DNA of 64,000 bases, taken from NCBI GenBank assembly GCA_900095095.1, contig FMBT01000424.1, positions 1 through 64,000 of the forward strand. Direction: 5' to 3'. Shown piece by piece: positions 22,923-36,041 of this stretch. Each line of letters begins with the position of its first letter. Position 1 is the first letter of the stretch. The notes beneath the pieces are model-generated. The model did not search any database and had not been told where the DNA came from. It saw nothing but the letters and a program-made list of their open reading frames with translations. Made by a program: the position numbers and the translations under genes. Source of the stretch: Fragilariopsis cylindrus CCMP1102. Lineage: Eukaryota > Bacillariophyta > Bacillariophyceae > Bacillariales > Bacillariaceae.

Positions 22923-23927
22923 CTACCAATGATAATAGGATGGTGTAGTTGTACCTACTACTGGTGCATGATTATTATTTAAGGTGTTGTTGCTGTTGTT
23001 GCTGTTACTGATCTCACGAAGACGAAGCATACGTCGTTTCTGTTCCTGCATATTTGATGTATCTGTTAACTCTTGTATGTACCGATGTGCATCTATCCTT
23101 GACATAGAATAATACGTGTATTTCATACGGTACTTGCCATCCCTTTTACTATTATTATTGATAGCAGCACGTTCTCCTTGTTGTTGTGCTGTGGATGTGG
23201 CTTGTGTGGCGGTAGTAGTGATGGGTTGTGGATGAGTTAATGTTATTTCCATTTCTGGTGATATAGAAAGATGGCCTTGTTGTGGCAACGATGATGATGA
23301 GGATGATGGGTAGGAGAATTGTGGGAAGATACCTAATACAGTTGATGGCTCTAATGATTTCGATGGCCATGGTGAGGAGGATACCGCGTTGTTACTGTTG
23401 CTGTTGCTGTTGACCATCGAAGAAGGAGGTGGAGGTATTAGAAACCATGGTGGTTGTGATGATGATGAACGTGATGACAATCGCGATGCCGATCCACCAT
23501 CATAATCATCAGAAGAAACGGCAACAGGAGCAGGAGGAATAGTGTGAACTAATGATGATGATGATGACTTCATCACTCCAACTACTGTTCCGTGTGACTT
23601 GTTCATCATTTTGTTCTTGTCGTCGTTATTGTTTAGTGGAGGTATAAAAGAAGACATCGTCGTCGAGTGGTTTGATAATGGATGACTTTTTCTTTTTCTC
23701 GGTTGAGCACTACTGTCACCATTACTTATACTATTTCCCAAAGCATCACAAGCAGCTTCAGCAGCAGCAGCACGCGACAATAATGCCAGGGGACTATGAT
23801 TGTAGTTCTTATCGTTGATGTCAACAGGAATCATTGTTTGATTTCTCAATGGCGTAGGAGATGTATTAGCATTCATATCTTTCGTATGGTCTAATTCTGG
23901 TTCTACCTCTGTTCGTTTTGTTGTCAT
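22923..23927 (-). CDS. Unrecognised Ser/Pro-rich protein
   Basis: 334 residues from the ATG at 23927, single exon. Mostly disordered, with Ser, Pro, Asn and Gln runs. Two islands look structured: 'SPLALLSRAAAAEAACDALG' (~44-63), and near the C-terminus 'YRMKYTYYSMSRIDAHRYIQ' followed by 'EQKRRMLRLRE', a basic helix. 'PRKRKSH' (~76-82) could be a nuclear signal. I do not recognise the family. The islands make a regulatory or nucleic-acid-associated role possible, but that is a guess. The open frame through long low-complexity DNA supports a real gene. Confidence 0.6.
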   Translation of the reverse strand: MTTKRTEVEPELDHTKDMNANTSPTPLRNQTMIPVDINDKNYNHSPLALLSRAAAAEAACDALGNSISNGDSSAQPRKRKSHPLSNHSTTMSSFIPPLNNNDDKNKMMNKSHGTVVGVMKSSSSSLVHTIPPAPVAVSSDDYDGGSASRLSSRSSSSQPPWFLIPPPPSSMVNSNSNSNNAVSSSPWPSKSLEPSTVLGIFPQFSYPSSSSSSLPQQGHLSISPEMEITLTHPQPITTTATQATSTAQQQGERAAINNNSKRDGKYRMKYTYYSMSRIDAHRYIQELTDTSNMQEQKRRMLRLREISNSNNSNNTLNNNHAPVVGTTTPSYYHW

Positions 23928-25146
23928 CTAATCTTTGCTCGTACTTTTTTGTGTGTGTGTTCTCAATTGAATAGGATTTAGTGTGCTAGGTCCTATATTT
24001 TATGGCGTGGATGTATATGTGGGGTGATGAACTTCTCCGTTTCAAATACTGCTTATCTCAACTTTTTATCGTGGTAGGACATCTTTTTTTTGTGAAGGTG
24101 AGAGGTGATTGATGGTGGGTGGCAACTTGTTTTATTATAATGTGACAGTGTTTTGAATTTTGCCGTTGGAGTATAAGAAATTGCATTGTAAACCATTAAA
24201 AAATCAAAAGGCAGACTTTTTGAACCTAGCATAAGAAAATGAGAGACGAAACATGATGCATGCTTTATTATAGACGGACACGTGCATGCTTTATTATAGA
24301 CGGACACGTGCAAAGATATATACGGTATGGCAATTGTGTATCAATGCACACTTTTGTATAAAATCGAAAAAATGTATCTCGCTTACGTAGCTACTTATCC
24401 GAATCACACGCGACTTTTAGCAAAGAACCTCGTTCTTTTCCCACGAATCAGCAATCGTGAATCAAATCACCGAAAGGCGAAGGGTTCGCAGTAGTTGTTA
24501 TGCACGTGTATTTATAAAATTTATTTATCCGCCTGTCAAATGATTTCTTAACATGCACGCACTAACATACTATTTCCATATCACTATATTTTGTAGACTT
24601 TACCCGCGCCTCCACGTACTATGCGAAAATTCTAGAAGAAGTCGATGCCCATCATAGTATGACGCGTTCGGCGAAGTTGTCGAAGTACTGTACAAATTTG
24701 TTTTTGTGTTATAAGTTATAACCCGTCACGTATGAAGCGAAGATGTATTTGATCTCCCTTTTGTCTTGCACTGCAGTACCACTACTTCTGTAGGTTGTTG
24801 TACTGTACAGTACGGTAGCATTTTGGATTTGTTGTTATAGAGATACCGTTAGCACCACGGAAAGAAAGAAAGAAATAAAGAAATAAAGAGATAAAGAAAG
24901 AAAGAAGTCAAGAATCAAATAAAGGATTTCAGTTGTGTACAGTAAGCATCGACTAACTAACTCTAAAAAGACAGTTCTTCTCGTAGAAAGAGATAGAGAG
25001 AGAGAGAGAGAGAGTGTGTGGTCAGTAATATATCCCTTTCGTTTTATCAATTAATCAATTCCGTACCGCACCCTGCTGCCCATCGCTGTCTTTCTTTTTA
25101 ATCCAATGATTCGATACATACATTCGATTCGACCTGATTAATTAAT
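23928..25146. other. Divergent intergenic region
   Basis: Contains a perfect 26-bp tandem duplication (GCATGCTTTATTATAGACGG..., units at 24258 and 24284), GAAA-type repeats at about 24858-24904 and a GA run at about 24995-25013. Probable promoters of both flanking genes. Confidence 0.5.
24258..24309. repeat. 26-bp perfect tandem duplication
   Basis: Two identical copies beginning GCATGCTTTATTATAGACGG, each ending in CACGT. Confidence 0.9.
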
Positions 25147-27039
25147 ATGAATAACCAACCACCCCGCGGTAGCAACGATGGAAGTCCCCACTGCCAGCAG
25201 CAGCAGCAGCAGCGTGGTGGCGATGGCGGTGGTGGTAATAATGTTGACGAGAATCCACGAATTGTTGATCGTTTCTTACTCTTACCGAGTCTTTATCAAA
25301 ATGAAGAAGATTGTAACCCGATCGTAAGTAATAACAACAGTCCGCAGCATCAACAGAATCATCAACAGCGTCGGCATTCACATACACATACACATACACA
25401 TTCAAATCAGCAGCAGCAACAACCCTACAATACAGCACATATCGATTATCGTATTGCACAAGCTTGGATCTCTTCCGCCGCCACGTCAACGATTAGAGAT
25501 GCAAATGTCAATACCATCGCGAATGGGAATAGAAGTGTGAATATCAATTCGTTACGGGAAAACGCAAACAACAACAGCAGCGGCAGCAGCAACAACAACA
25601 ACGGCAGTAATGGCAGTGGTGGTGCTGCTGCTGCTCGAGAACAGGAACAATTCGTAGATGAAATCATAGACGATGAGAATATTCACCGAAGTCCTATGAT
25701 GGGAATACGTAGAAATCTTTTCTCCTCAACATCATTGTCCCCATCAGCTCAGCATCGACATCGGCATCGACAGCAACAACAACAACAACAACAGCAGCAG
25801 CAGCAGACAGAAATCAATATAAAGATGGTGGATATCGATGATGATAATGACGATGATGATGATGATAATGATGCGCTTTCACCTTTACATAGTACTCCTC
25901 CATCTGTTCGAGACGATTGTTTGATTGATTTAAGTGTTGGTAACAATAATGACGATGAAGGCGGCGGCATTAACATCCGTCATTCGTGCGGATACAAAAA
26001 CAACAACAGCAACAACTACAACAAAAACAATATAAATCTTGATTTTCCGCTTCCGAATAGTAATAGTAGTAGCAGTAGTAGTGACAATGACAATGGCAAC
26101 AATAATAGTGATTCTTTCAATGCGGTAGTAGCGATTACTCCCCGTGCTACTACTAATGAAACGAACAATAATCATTTCTGTGGATGAAAACGAATCATGA
26201 TCCTTATATTCCTGATGAAGTAATAATATTATCCAACGATGATGATATCGCTGATCGTAATAGTGTCCACGATGAGCTACTTACAGGAGATGGTGATGTT
26301 GATGTTGATGGTCGACATCATATTCAATACCATGAACAAGGTGGTGATTCTCCTCCAGGAGGAATAGAAGATGAAGAAAAATTAATATTCCGACCACCAA
26401 CATTAATAGAACGTCCAAAAGCAATATCATATGGTGATCGTGTTACAACACCTACTAATTCATGGCAATCATCCACAAAGAATGCATTGTTAAGTATACG
26501 GCACCGACCAAGTCCGATCAGTATGAGGACAAGAACACGTAGTGGTAGTAATTCATACAGTGTACCAATGTCACCAGCATCGAAGCATTCAAGAAAATCA
26601 ACTAAATCTGAGAAATATTATCATTCCTATGTAACAGATCCAACAACACCACAACGACCGGTACCACCATTTGTTGTTATACATAATAGGGGACATGCTA
26701 TTGTTAAAGTCACATCAAAAGGTACAACAACTGTTGTTAAATCGAAATCAAATTAAGATCAAAATCAAAATCACGAGTAAAGATAGTAATAATAATGAAG
26801 GTGATAAATGTGAGTGCTCTCCGAAACCATGGTGTCATCAATGGGGTCGATCGGTTGCTATTTCATTAACTGTTGCGACACTTATATTAGCTCTCGTAAC
26901 GGTCGCTTCTAGTTTAGTAGCAGATCAACAGGAGAATGGTCAACAACAACAACAACAAACAAATCCAACTATTTCACCTTCCACCGCCGATAATGATACT
27001 ATAAATCCATCCAATTCGTTCCCAATATCAGCACCTACC

Positions 27040-27071
<32 letters not shown>

Positions 27072-28493
27072 ATTACTGTTGCCAGTTGATGCCGATGATG
27101 ATATGAATAGTGATGCTGATAATTCCGTCGATATGATTGATGATAAATTTTTCGATGGAACAATAGTGAAGGTACCGTACGAAGAGACACAAAATCCTGC
27201 ATCAGCAAACAACTTACGACCGACACCAGTTCCACGAACACATCCACCAAACTATTTCGCACCTACCGTTACTCCAACGACCATCCTACTACCATCAATT
27301 CGACGACCATCCACGATGACTATAACAACTTCTGCTCCTACACAACAGCAACAACTACAAGAGCTACAATTCCTTCCAACAAACTTCCCAATTTCTGTAC
27401 CAACAGACCTACCCTTCCTCATTGACGATGAGAACATGGACGACGAATTGGACGCTTACGTTGAGGACGATGACAATGATAATGACAATGATACATCGGA
27501 TGATGAATTAGAGTCAATACCATGGAATAATTATGTTATTGGTTTGTTATCAATTAAATCACCTGATACAATTATACAATTCGATGATCCATCAAGTCCA
27601 CAATTTATGGCATTACAATGGATATCAGTTGATGCAGCAAGAAAAGGTGGATCTACTACATATTCGATGGATGCATCATTACAACGATACGCATTAGCAA
27701 CATTGTATTTTGCATTGGGTGGTAATGGAATGGAAATAGTAATGCTGCTGGATTATCATCAACATTAACATCCTCATCATCATCCTCGTTTATTCTTCTT
27801 TATGGACAAATGATGATGCTTGGTTATCAACTGTTGTTAATGTGTGTGATTGGTATGGTATTACTTGTGATTCAAGTGAGACTGCCGTTCTTGGTATAGA
27901 TATGTCATCCAATGGTCTTGAAGGGACGTTACCAATAGAACTCAAACTATTAAAATATTTACAAACTGTAACACTTCCAAACAATTCTATCAGTGGTACC
28001 CTACCACTAGAATATTCGGACCTAAATGAATTAGTAGAATTAAATCTTGCTAATAATTACATTGAGGGAGGATTCCCATGGCAATATGGTGGTTTTGGTA
28101 GTGGATTAGATATATTGAAAATATTAGACTTACATGGAAACAAATTAAATGGTAGTATCCCATCTACAATCGGTAATATGTTGAACTTAGAATATATTAA
28201 TTTATGCTCTAATTTGCTTGAAGGAACTATCCCATCAACAATTGGATCATTATTTAATTTACAATCACTTAAATTAGGGAATAATAATAAATTATATGGA
28301 AATGTTCCTGATGAAATTTGTGATATGGGAAGTGGTATATAACAAATCTACTTGGTGGGACAATAATGGCGACGACGACGACAGACACGGTATCGGTATC
28401 ATTATTATAGGATTACCCGATATAATTGTTGATTGTACTATAGAATGTAAATGTTGTGATCAATGTTGCAATGGAGGTTGTGCGACGCAGTGA
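25147..28493 (+). CDS. LRR membrane protein (second copy type), reading frame interrupted
   Basis: Same layout as the LRR gene at 18786. An Asn/Gln/Asp-rich N-terminal half from the ATG at 25147 leads to 'CECSPKPWCHQWGRS', then a membrane helix 'VAISLTVATLILALVTVASS' encoded at ~26854-26913. A Pro/Thr-rich linker follows, then the pre-LRR block 'SSPQFMALQWISVDAA', 'LQRYALATLYFALGG', the cap 'WLSTVVNVCDWYGITC', about six LRRs ('NNSISGTLPLEYSDL', 'NKLNGSIPSTIGNM') and the end block 'IIVDCTIECKCCDQCC'. The frame changes about five times, near 26175, 26745, 27740, 27795 and 28335; the third coincides with a 5-nt duplication (ATGGAATGGA). No kinase domain follows. Family members are thought to act at the cell surface, partner unknown. 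Pseudogene or assembly error cannot be told apart here. Confidence 0.75.
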
Positions 28494-28794
28494 CAACAGC
28501 GGTAGCAGCGATGGAAAGAGTAACGACGATGACGATGCATGCTGTGTACTAGTAGTACCATAGCCACTTTTCTGAAGAATAATTAGTTTATAACAAATTA
28601 TATATAGAGAGAGAGTACAGGTATACACTTCCAGGAATGCACGGGATCAAAAGATAGAGATAAAACAAGTACAGTCCTATTGAATTATAAAGTAAATAAA
28701 TAATTGTCATTAATAAGTTGTAATTTCCCCCAAACAATCTTGTTCTCGCTTTATTTTACTTTATGCATCCCCCATGAATAGTTGCGTACTAGTA
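28494..28794. other. Short convergent intergenic region
   Basis: AT-rich DNA between the end of the second LRR gene and the end of the formin gene; nothing further seen. Confidence 0.5.
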
Positions 28795-31700
28795 CTATTG
28801 CTGAGTGTTCGTGGTATTATTAGTAATCTTTGATCGATGAGCTCGAGTTGTCTCTAAACGTCTTCGGTGATGTCTCATTGTATCTCTCGGTGATCTAGTC
28901 GTTGTTGTAGGCGCCGTTGTTGCGGTGGCGGCCGTATTGTTTTGTGATGACAATGATGATTGCAACGCTGTATTAGTATCATTACTGCTAGTATTGATTT
29001 GAGGACTGCTTAAATGCCGCTTTCTTCTCAAAGCCTTCTGTCTCATTGTTTCTCTAGCATTTGATGGTCTTGAGTCCGAAGAAGTACTCGGAGGCGACGA
29101 CGATGGTGTTGGTTCTTGCTCTGCCTCGTCCGAAATCTCGGTTTGATGTGTAGATTTCTATCGGACGATGACGCTGTCGTGACCGTTAGGCGACGGGTGA
29201 TCGGACGGCTGTCTTTCCGTTATTGGTATATCTTCTAATCTATTATTAACATTGTTGTGGGTTTCGGACGACGGCAATTGTCGCTCTGTGATGGCATTCA
29301 ATAGTCCCGCCCTTGGAGAACCAATATTTCTTTCGGATTGAGATTGTCGGGCATTGATACAAGCCAAAAGACCCGCTCTCGATGAAGCAATATTTGATTC
29401 GGAAGGTGATCTTTGTTCTTTGATGGAGTGCAAAAGTCCTGCCCTCGACGATGGTACATTTGAATTCGATTTGGATGACGGTCGTCTTCCTTGATCTTTA
29501 GATTTCTCTTGACTTGAGGAACTGGTAACGGAGGATGGTTGCCGTTGCTTGATATCACCAAACAATTTGCTCATATTAGGTTGGTGACTTGATGCTCTCA
29601 TCAAAGGTTGACTGGTAGGACGTTCTGCACCTGTAGGTGGAAGACTTTTCGATTTATCTGGAGTCTGAATGCGTGCCTTCTTCCGATCCTCACGTAATCG
29701 TTTATGGACTGTCGAAAATACCTCTTCTTTCGCCTTCCGAAAGTCTCGAGTGAAGGAGGAAAATGCACTAAAAATCTCCTGGGGCTCCGTATCTTTGCCT
29801 GACTCGCCAAAGTAGTCTTGGACACGCTTACACTTCACCTTGGTATGTTCGATCTTCTCGCGCAAAGCAGAAACCTGTTTGATGGCACCCAATGTGAACA
29901 TACCTGTTGGAGTTGCCCTCAATGCTACAACTTCTTCCTCTAGCGTGAGTTCCATCTCTCCTAAACTATCATCGTCACTGGCGCCTTCGGATAGAAACTG
30001 ATCTTTCGCTCTTGATTCATGGAGAGCAATTCGACGCACATTTTCAAGTTGATTCTCGACTTCTTCGAGATCCTGCTGGCACTGGTCCCAGAATACTTTA
30101 TCAGCTTCTAACACCGTAGGAATGTCATCATAATATTTCAAAAGAAGTTCGTTGTTTCTCTGTACGATTAGGATGATATAGTGAAGAAACGTTGTCTTCT
30201 TGTCGAAAGCTTTTGCTTGACTCAATTTCGAAAGTGAATCCAGCGAAAAGGCTCCCGCTTTGCGCTTGCTATTGGCACCGGCTGTGTTCAGACGGTTTCC
30301 GAACTGTAAAATAATACCAAGAAGTTGTCGAAGACGAGTGGAATTGACCAATTCTTCGCTTGCACTGTCAATCATTTGTGCATCTTTCGCAATAGATTCC
30401 ATACATTTCATAAACTGCAGTTTGAATAGTAAAGCGCGAACCTTCCGCTTGCATGCTTTACAGTCATCATCGACACCATGAATTTCTCACACTCGCAAAG
30501 ACCATCAAATTTCTCGGCAGCATCCTGCCCACCATCTAGCATGTACTTCTCTAGTGCGTCCCGTTCTTCTTTCGTAGGAAGATATTCGATAACATTTTCG
30601 ATTTGTTCTGCCGTTAAAGTAGCAGCATCGATGCGATCCACTGCATCCGCCATCTGATCGTGTGTCATTTTCAACCGGGCGAGAATAATTCCGCCGTTAT
30701 TAGCTCGTTTCGAATCGATGACACGGACCGCAGCACCCTTTTTCTTGGAACTTGTGGGTGTCTTGAGAACATTTGATGCCTTCAAATCAGCTTGGAATAG
30801 ATCTTTGAATTCATCTTCATCAATATGGATTCCGTCCGATTCTGATTCAACTTTACCCATATGGAGTTTTTCACTACATTTGAGATGGTTTTCCAGTGCA
30901 GTCGTGCTCGTCGATGCGTCTCTTTCTTTATCTTTGTTTTTTGTTTCTCGATGGTGATTACCGGGAGGCTGTGGTCTTGATTCATTATGTCAGGATTCAA
31001 TCCGTCTGTACGCATAGGAATGCTTCACTTGTTCCATTGAAATTCCAATCTTCATCATCTTAAAGTATTTTTGAAATTTAGGATCTTCTTTTAGGGGAGG
31101 ACCTGTGGGTTTGTCAGGATCATGATCCAGAATTGATGGGTCTAACCCATCTCTGATCATGGCATGCTTCGCGACGTCAAGTGGTAAACCCATTTTCAAC
31201 ATTCGGAAGTAACGTTCGAACTTGGGATCATCCTTCAGAGCAGGTATACCCTCAGATGCACTATATGTAGGGGGTGGACGTGGCGGCGGGGAACATTCTT
31301 CTTCATCTCTAGAAGATGCACTTAGTGCACTTAGCGGTGACCTCACGTGATGCTTCTTTAGACATTCGGTATCGTCTTCATTTGTTGGTAACGGAAGCGC
31401 AGGCGGTGCTCGTTTGCGAAGAAAACCTGATAACATCGATTTAACGTCAGATTGTGATATATCATCAGGAACGGGCACTTTTTGCGAAACATCCGGTTTG
31501 GAATGCGTTGACTTGTTGTCGTCGTACATAGATTCTTTTACAGGGTTCTTTACAGAAAGAAAATTACCAAGCATCTGGGAAGGGGATTTTACAGGAGAAG
31601 CCAGCTTCGTAGGAGATGGGGGGTTCGTCTGAGGAGGGGGAGCTCTAGATGCGAATAAGTTTTCAAGCATTTTTACTGGATTCTTACGAGGAGATGAGCC

Positions 31701-34700
31701 CTGTTCCCGAATCTCATACTCTCTCGACGATCGTTCTTGTACTTGCGTACTGCGAAGACCACCACCGGTATTAGTCGACGATTCGTATGCAGCATTAGAT
31801 TGCGTAGGAAAGGATTCCTCAGAATGAGGAGCAGGTGCGTGCTGTGGAACAGACGATGATACTGCATGATTGTGACTTGATTGATGATGTCGATGAGTGA
31901 TATTTTGATCCGATCGACCCCTATCATGTGACGAAGAAGCTGCTGGTTGAGAATGAACCACTGTTGAATCAGTGGAAACAACGGAAGCGGATGAAGACTT
32001 ATTAGATCTATTTGCTGCTATACGTTTTCGAATCAAAGATGCGACGTCTTTTTTAGATGCTTCTTGCCGTGGAGATTTTTTCGGAATACTTTCTTCTTGT
32101 TCTCGCTGAGCATTCAATTCCATCTCACGACGTTCTCGATAGGTCAAATTCCTATTTTCTTTCTGAGGAGATTCTTGGAGTGATAGAGATTCCATATTCA
32201 TGCTCTCTTCCTGTTCCCGTTGCACTTTTAACTCCATCTCACGTCGTTCTCGGTAACTCAATTTCCTTTCGACAGGTTTTTCAATACTGGCCGGAGGATC
32301 ATCGTGCTTGACTGCACTTGATACTTCCAGTACAACTTCACCATGTTCTTCATAGGACGACGTCCTTCCATTCAACGGGGGAGATACATCAACACTTCTA
32401 CCATGTATCGTCGTCGGAGATGGTGTTGATACCACAGCAGCCACCGGATTAGCAACCTTTCTTAGCCTTACATTGGCAAGGAAGGAAGGGGTCGATCCAC
32501 CTTCCGATTTAGTTTCAACAACATTTTCACCGCCACCCGAGGAATGGATTGATTCTCTCGGAGATGAGGATTCTCGACGGACACGATCTAAAACTCTATC
32601 AACAACGATGGATCCACCGTCTCTCCATCCTCCACTATCCGACTTGGGTTTTTGTTGCTGTTGCTGATGCTGCTGCTGCTGCTGCTGCTGCTGATGTTGC
32701 TGTTGCTGTTGCTGATGGTTTTGTTGCTGTTGATGCCTCATTGCTGTTGTATCATCAACAACTCCCATTGACTTCCGTAGATTTACAAATTTGTTCTTAT
32801 TTCGTTCTTGCCGTCTTTCTTCAACTATTGCCGGTGTCAACATTTCGAATGAATTGTCCAGAACACTAATGCTCCTTCTCGTCCGTTCCGATCTTTCCTC
32901 CGGGACCGCTTTTGAAATCGGTTTCTCATCAGCGACAGATGCACCACGACTTTTTGCTTCCCATCTTGCCTTTAAGCTACCAATATTCTGAGGTTGCGGT
33001 TGTGACTGGATGTCTCTATTTTGTTGATGTGGTGCCTGCTGTGTCGGCAAATGTTCCTCTTCTTCTTTCTTTCTTCTACGCGATCTACATTATTGGCATT
33101 CATTGAATCAACAACCTCCTGAGTCTTCTGTGGCGTAGATGATTTCTGTTGTTGTTGTTGCTGCTGTTGTCTCCATTTTGGAACGGCAGGCGACGACGAC
33201 GATGAATTTTGTTGTTCATCAGCCCGTGTCGGTTGTTGTGAGAAATTCTTCGACTTTGATGCATTATACGATGATCGGAGTGACCCATAATTCGATTTCA
33301 CGACAACGTTTCTATTGTTATTATACGATGGCGTTGCTGATGCTGAAGGCTTTGGCTGTATTCCGGGACTCGCCTCATCCTCATTATTATTATCATTATT
33401 GCTATCATCCTCGTTGTATCGTAATATCCGATCCATTGTTTGTGGTTGTGGTTGTTGTTGTTGTTGTTGTTCTCGAAATGTCTTCTGCTGCTGCTGCTGC
33501 TGCGGTTGGTGAGCATTTCGATAACTATTACTATTCCGACTTTGACTCCAACTTCGATGACTTGACGTAGATACTGATCCCGTTGGGGATTTTGATAACG
33601 TCTTTCGTACAATATCTTTTGCAAATTCATGTGTCAAATCATCTTGCATTTGATCCATATCATCACTTTGATCATCACTTTCATAATTGTTGGGGCTGCT
33701 CCTATTGTTGTTATACTGAGGTTCTTCTGGTGGTAATTGATAGAATGCCGGTGCATGATTACGTCGTACTCCAACATCTGATTTAGCTTCCGAATATTTA
33801 TTATTCGTCGTTGGTGACGAATTTCGATCATCATCATCATCGTTATTATATTATTATTATGATCGTTTATAATTGCATTAGTAGCAGCTGCAGTTCCTGC
33901 GGCATAATAATCTTGTACATCCGATTGTGTTTCTGAATACAACCTACGAGCAGTTCCAGCTTGATCAACGATATCAACATCACTTGATTCAAAGAAATCT
34001 GACATCCGTTCACCACCATCATCGGATGACGCCCATGGATCGCCATCGTTCCATGCTGTATCTTTATTACCAACAGTATTACTAAATGCCTCTGTAGTCG
34101 TTAATGAAGATGCTGCAGAATTACCTCGTGACGTTGGTGACGCATTGTTTCCTCCTTCTCCTCGTTGTTGCATAGTTCGTTGAAGACGTCGTTGTTGTGG
34201 AGTCGTCTCCTGTTGCTGTTGCTGTTGCTGTTTTTGCTGATGTTGGTGAGGGGTATGTTGAGCAGCAACACGGAATCCATCCACAAAATTTTCTGATCCT
34301 GATCCTGTATCATCCTCATTACTACTATTACGGTGTGAATGTTGTGAATAAGATGGTGGAATAGGTGATGCAGTCCGACTTGGATTCGGTGATGAATCCC
34401 ATCCCGGTTGGGGTAAAAAACTATCATCACTAACAGCACTTTCATTAGCACCAAAACTATCCTTGCGATATACATTATTGTTACTACCACCACTATTCTT
34501 GTTTTTGTCGTTGTTGTTGTTCTTCTTACTACTACTACTTTTATTAACAAATATAGAAAATCCATCCCACCTAATATGTCTTGCATCGCATCATTCACTT
34601 CACGTTCCACTTGTGATTCATCTAATCCAAATGCATCAAATGTAAAACCACCATCTAAGTTATTCGAATCAAATAAATCGGATGGTGATGCACCACTAAA

Positions 34701-36041
34701 ATCACTTCCAGCCGTAGAACTTCGGAAGGATGAATTTATGTTATTGCTGTTGCTGTTACTGTTACTTCCACTGCCACCACTTCCATCATGGCTACTAAAA
34801 CTATTTCTATCATAACCATTATTATACGCTGAAATGCGATTCTTGCTAGCACTTGATGATACTGATGCACCACCAACACCTGAGTGGTTACTACTACTAC
34901 CTCTTAAAATCATACCAGGAGATTGTGGTGGTGGATAATGCTGCTGATTATCTACTGACATTCCTATTGACATAATAGATCCTGACCCAACACTCGATGT
35001 ATCACTTGCGTTGTTGTTTGAAGAAGAAGTATGTTTCATGTGAGATCTCATACGTCTTCGTGCTGCAGCATTAGCATTAGCATTAGTATTACTACTATTA
35101 ACGCTAGCACCACTACTACCAGCAATCGTAGTCCGTTCACCACCACCAACATTAAATGATGATACTGATGAATCTTCTTCTCCACCACCACTACCATCAT
35201 CAAAAAAATGATCTAATGAAATTGGTGGTTGATTCCTCCTTCTTTGTTTGTTGTTTTTGCTACTAATACTACTAACACTACCCCCACCACCACTAGAGCG
35301 TCGTTGTCTCGTAGTAGATGGCGTCGATCGACTTGGTGTCGTATTCATAGCTGCTGTCGTCGCTGGTACACTACTAGTAGAAAAGAAATCCGTTTCAAAG
35401 AAACCTCCTACGCCGCATGGGTAGCGGAACTTTGATCTGAATGTCATGGATATCGAATGTTGTTGATGATGTGATATTGTCGCGAAGGGATCCGATGAAC
35501 CGAATGCATCAAAGCTTATAGTACTACTCTCACTACTTCGTTGTGGAGTTGATGGTGCTGTTAATCGTTGTGTCGCATAATTATTACCTTTACTTTCATT
35601 TTTATTATTTGTAGGTGATATTATATTCGTATCCATATTATATGCGGCTGTAGGATGTCTATGAAAATCATTATTTTCATGTGAACTGGATGTTGCTGTG
35701 GTTGCTATACTTGTTGGGTCACCTAATTCTAATGGATCGTCACTATATGCTAAATTTGCTAATTGTTTGGCACGTTCTCTTCGTTTCGCATCTTCTATGC
35801 TATTACTATTGCTTTTACTACCAACACCAGTCTTCAAGAAACTAAAATTACGTCTTCTTACAGATCCTTCTTTTTCTTGGTGTTGTCTTGCCTGTTCGAT
35901 ACGTTCTTCACGTTTTGATGAACGAGATGATGATCTTTTTCTTCTTGGTGAGTTCAATGAAATACCAGTACTGCCATTGCTGACGTTGCCACTGTTGCTC
36001 TTACTTCCACCCAACGGTGATCCAAATCCAAATCTTGCCAT
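28795..36041 (-). CDS. Formin (FH2) with WH2/CCDC53-like repeats, reading frame interrupted
   Basis: Coding-like sequence is continuous from the ATG at 36041 to a stop at 28795, about 2,400 codons, but the frame changes about six times (near 34580, 33860, 33070, 31025, 30880 and 30440). An in-frame TAG also lies at 29158. The N-terminus (36041-33100) is disordered, rich in Ser, Asn and Gln. Three repeats follow at ~31270-30970, of the type 'DPKFERYFRMLKMGLPLDVA' then 'GLDPSILDHD'. The FH2 domain starts at 'LHWKTISNVVKNSIWVKL' (~30930) and includes 'RLRQLLGIILQFGNRLNTAG' (~30330) and 'FSLDSLSKLSQAKAFD'. A tail with basic 'ALRRKRHLSS' follows the TAG and resembles an autoregulatory (DAD-type) end. 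Formins nucleate and elongate actin filaments. Whether this copy is functional is uncertain. Confidence 0.8.

Noticed and set aside
24835-25050. Minus-strand frame with poly 'SL' repeats
   Set aside because: It is the translation of a GA microsatellite and GAAA repeats; no gene.
25749-25976. Minus-strand Cys-run frame opposite the second LRR gene
   Set aside because: The Cys run is the complement of a CAG/CAA Gln tract in the real gene; many similar shadow frames in Ser, Gln and Asp repeats were dropped for the same reason.
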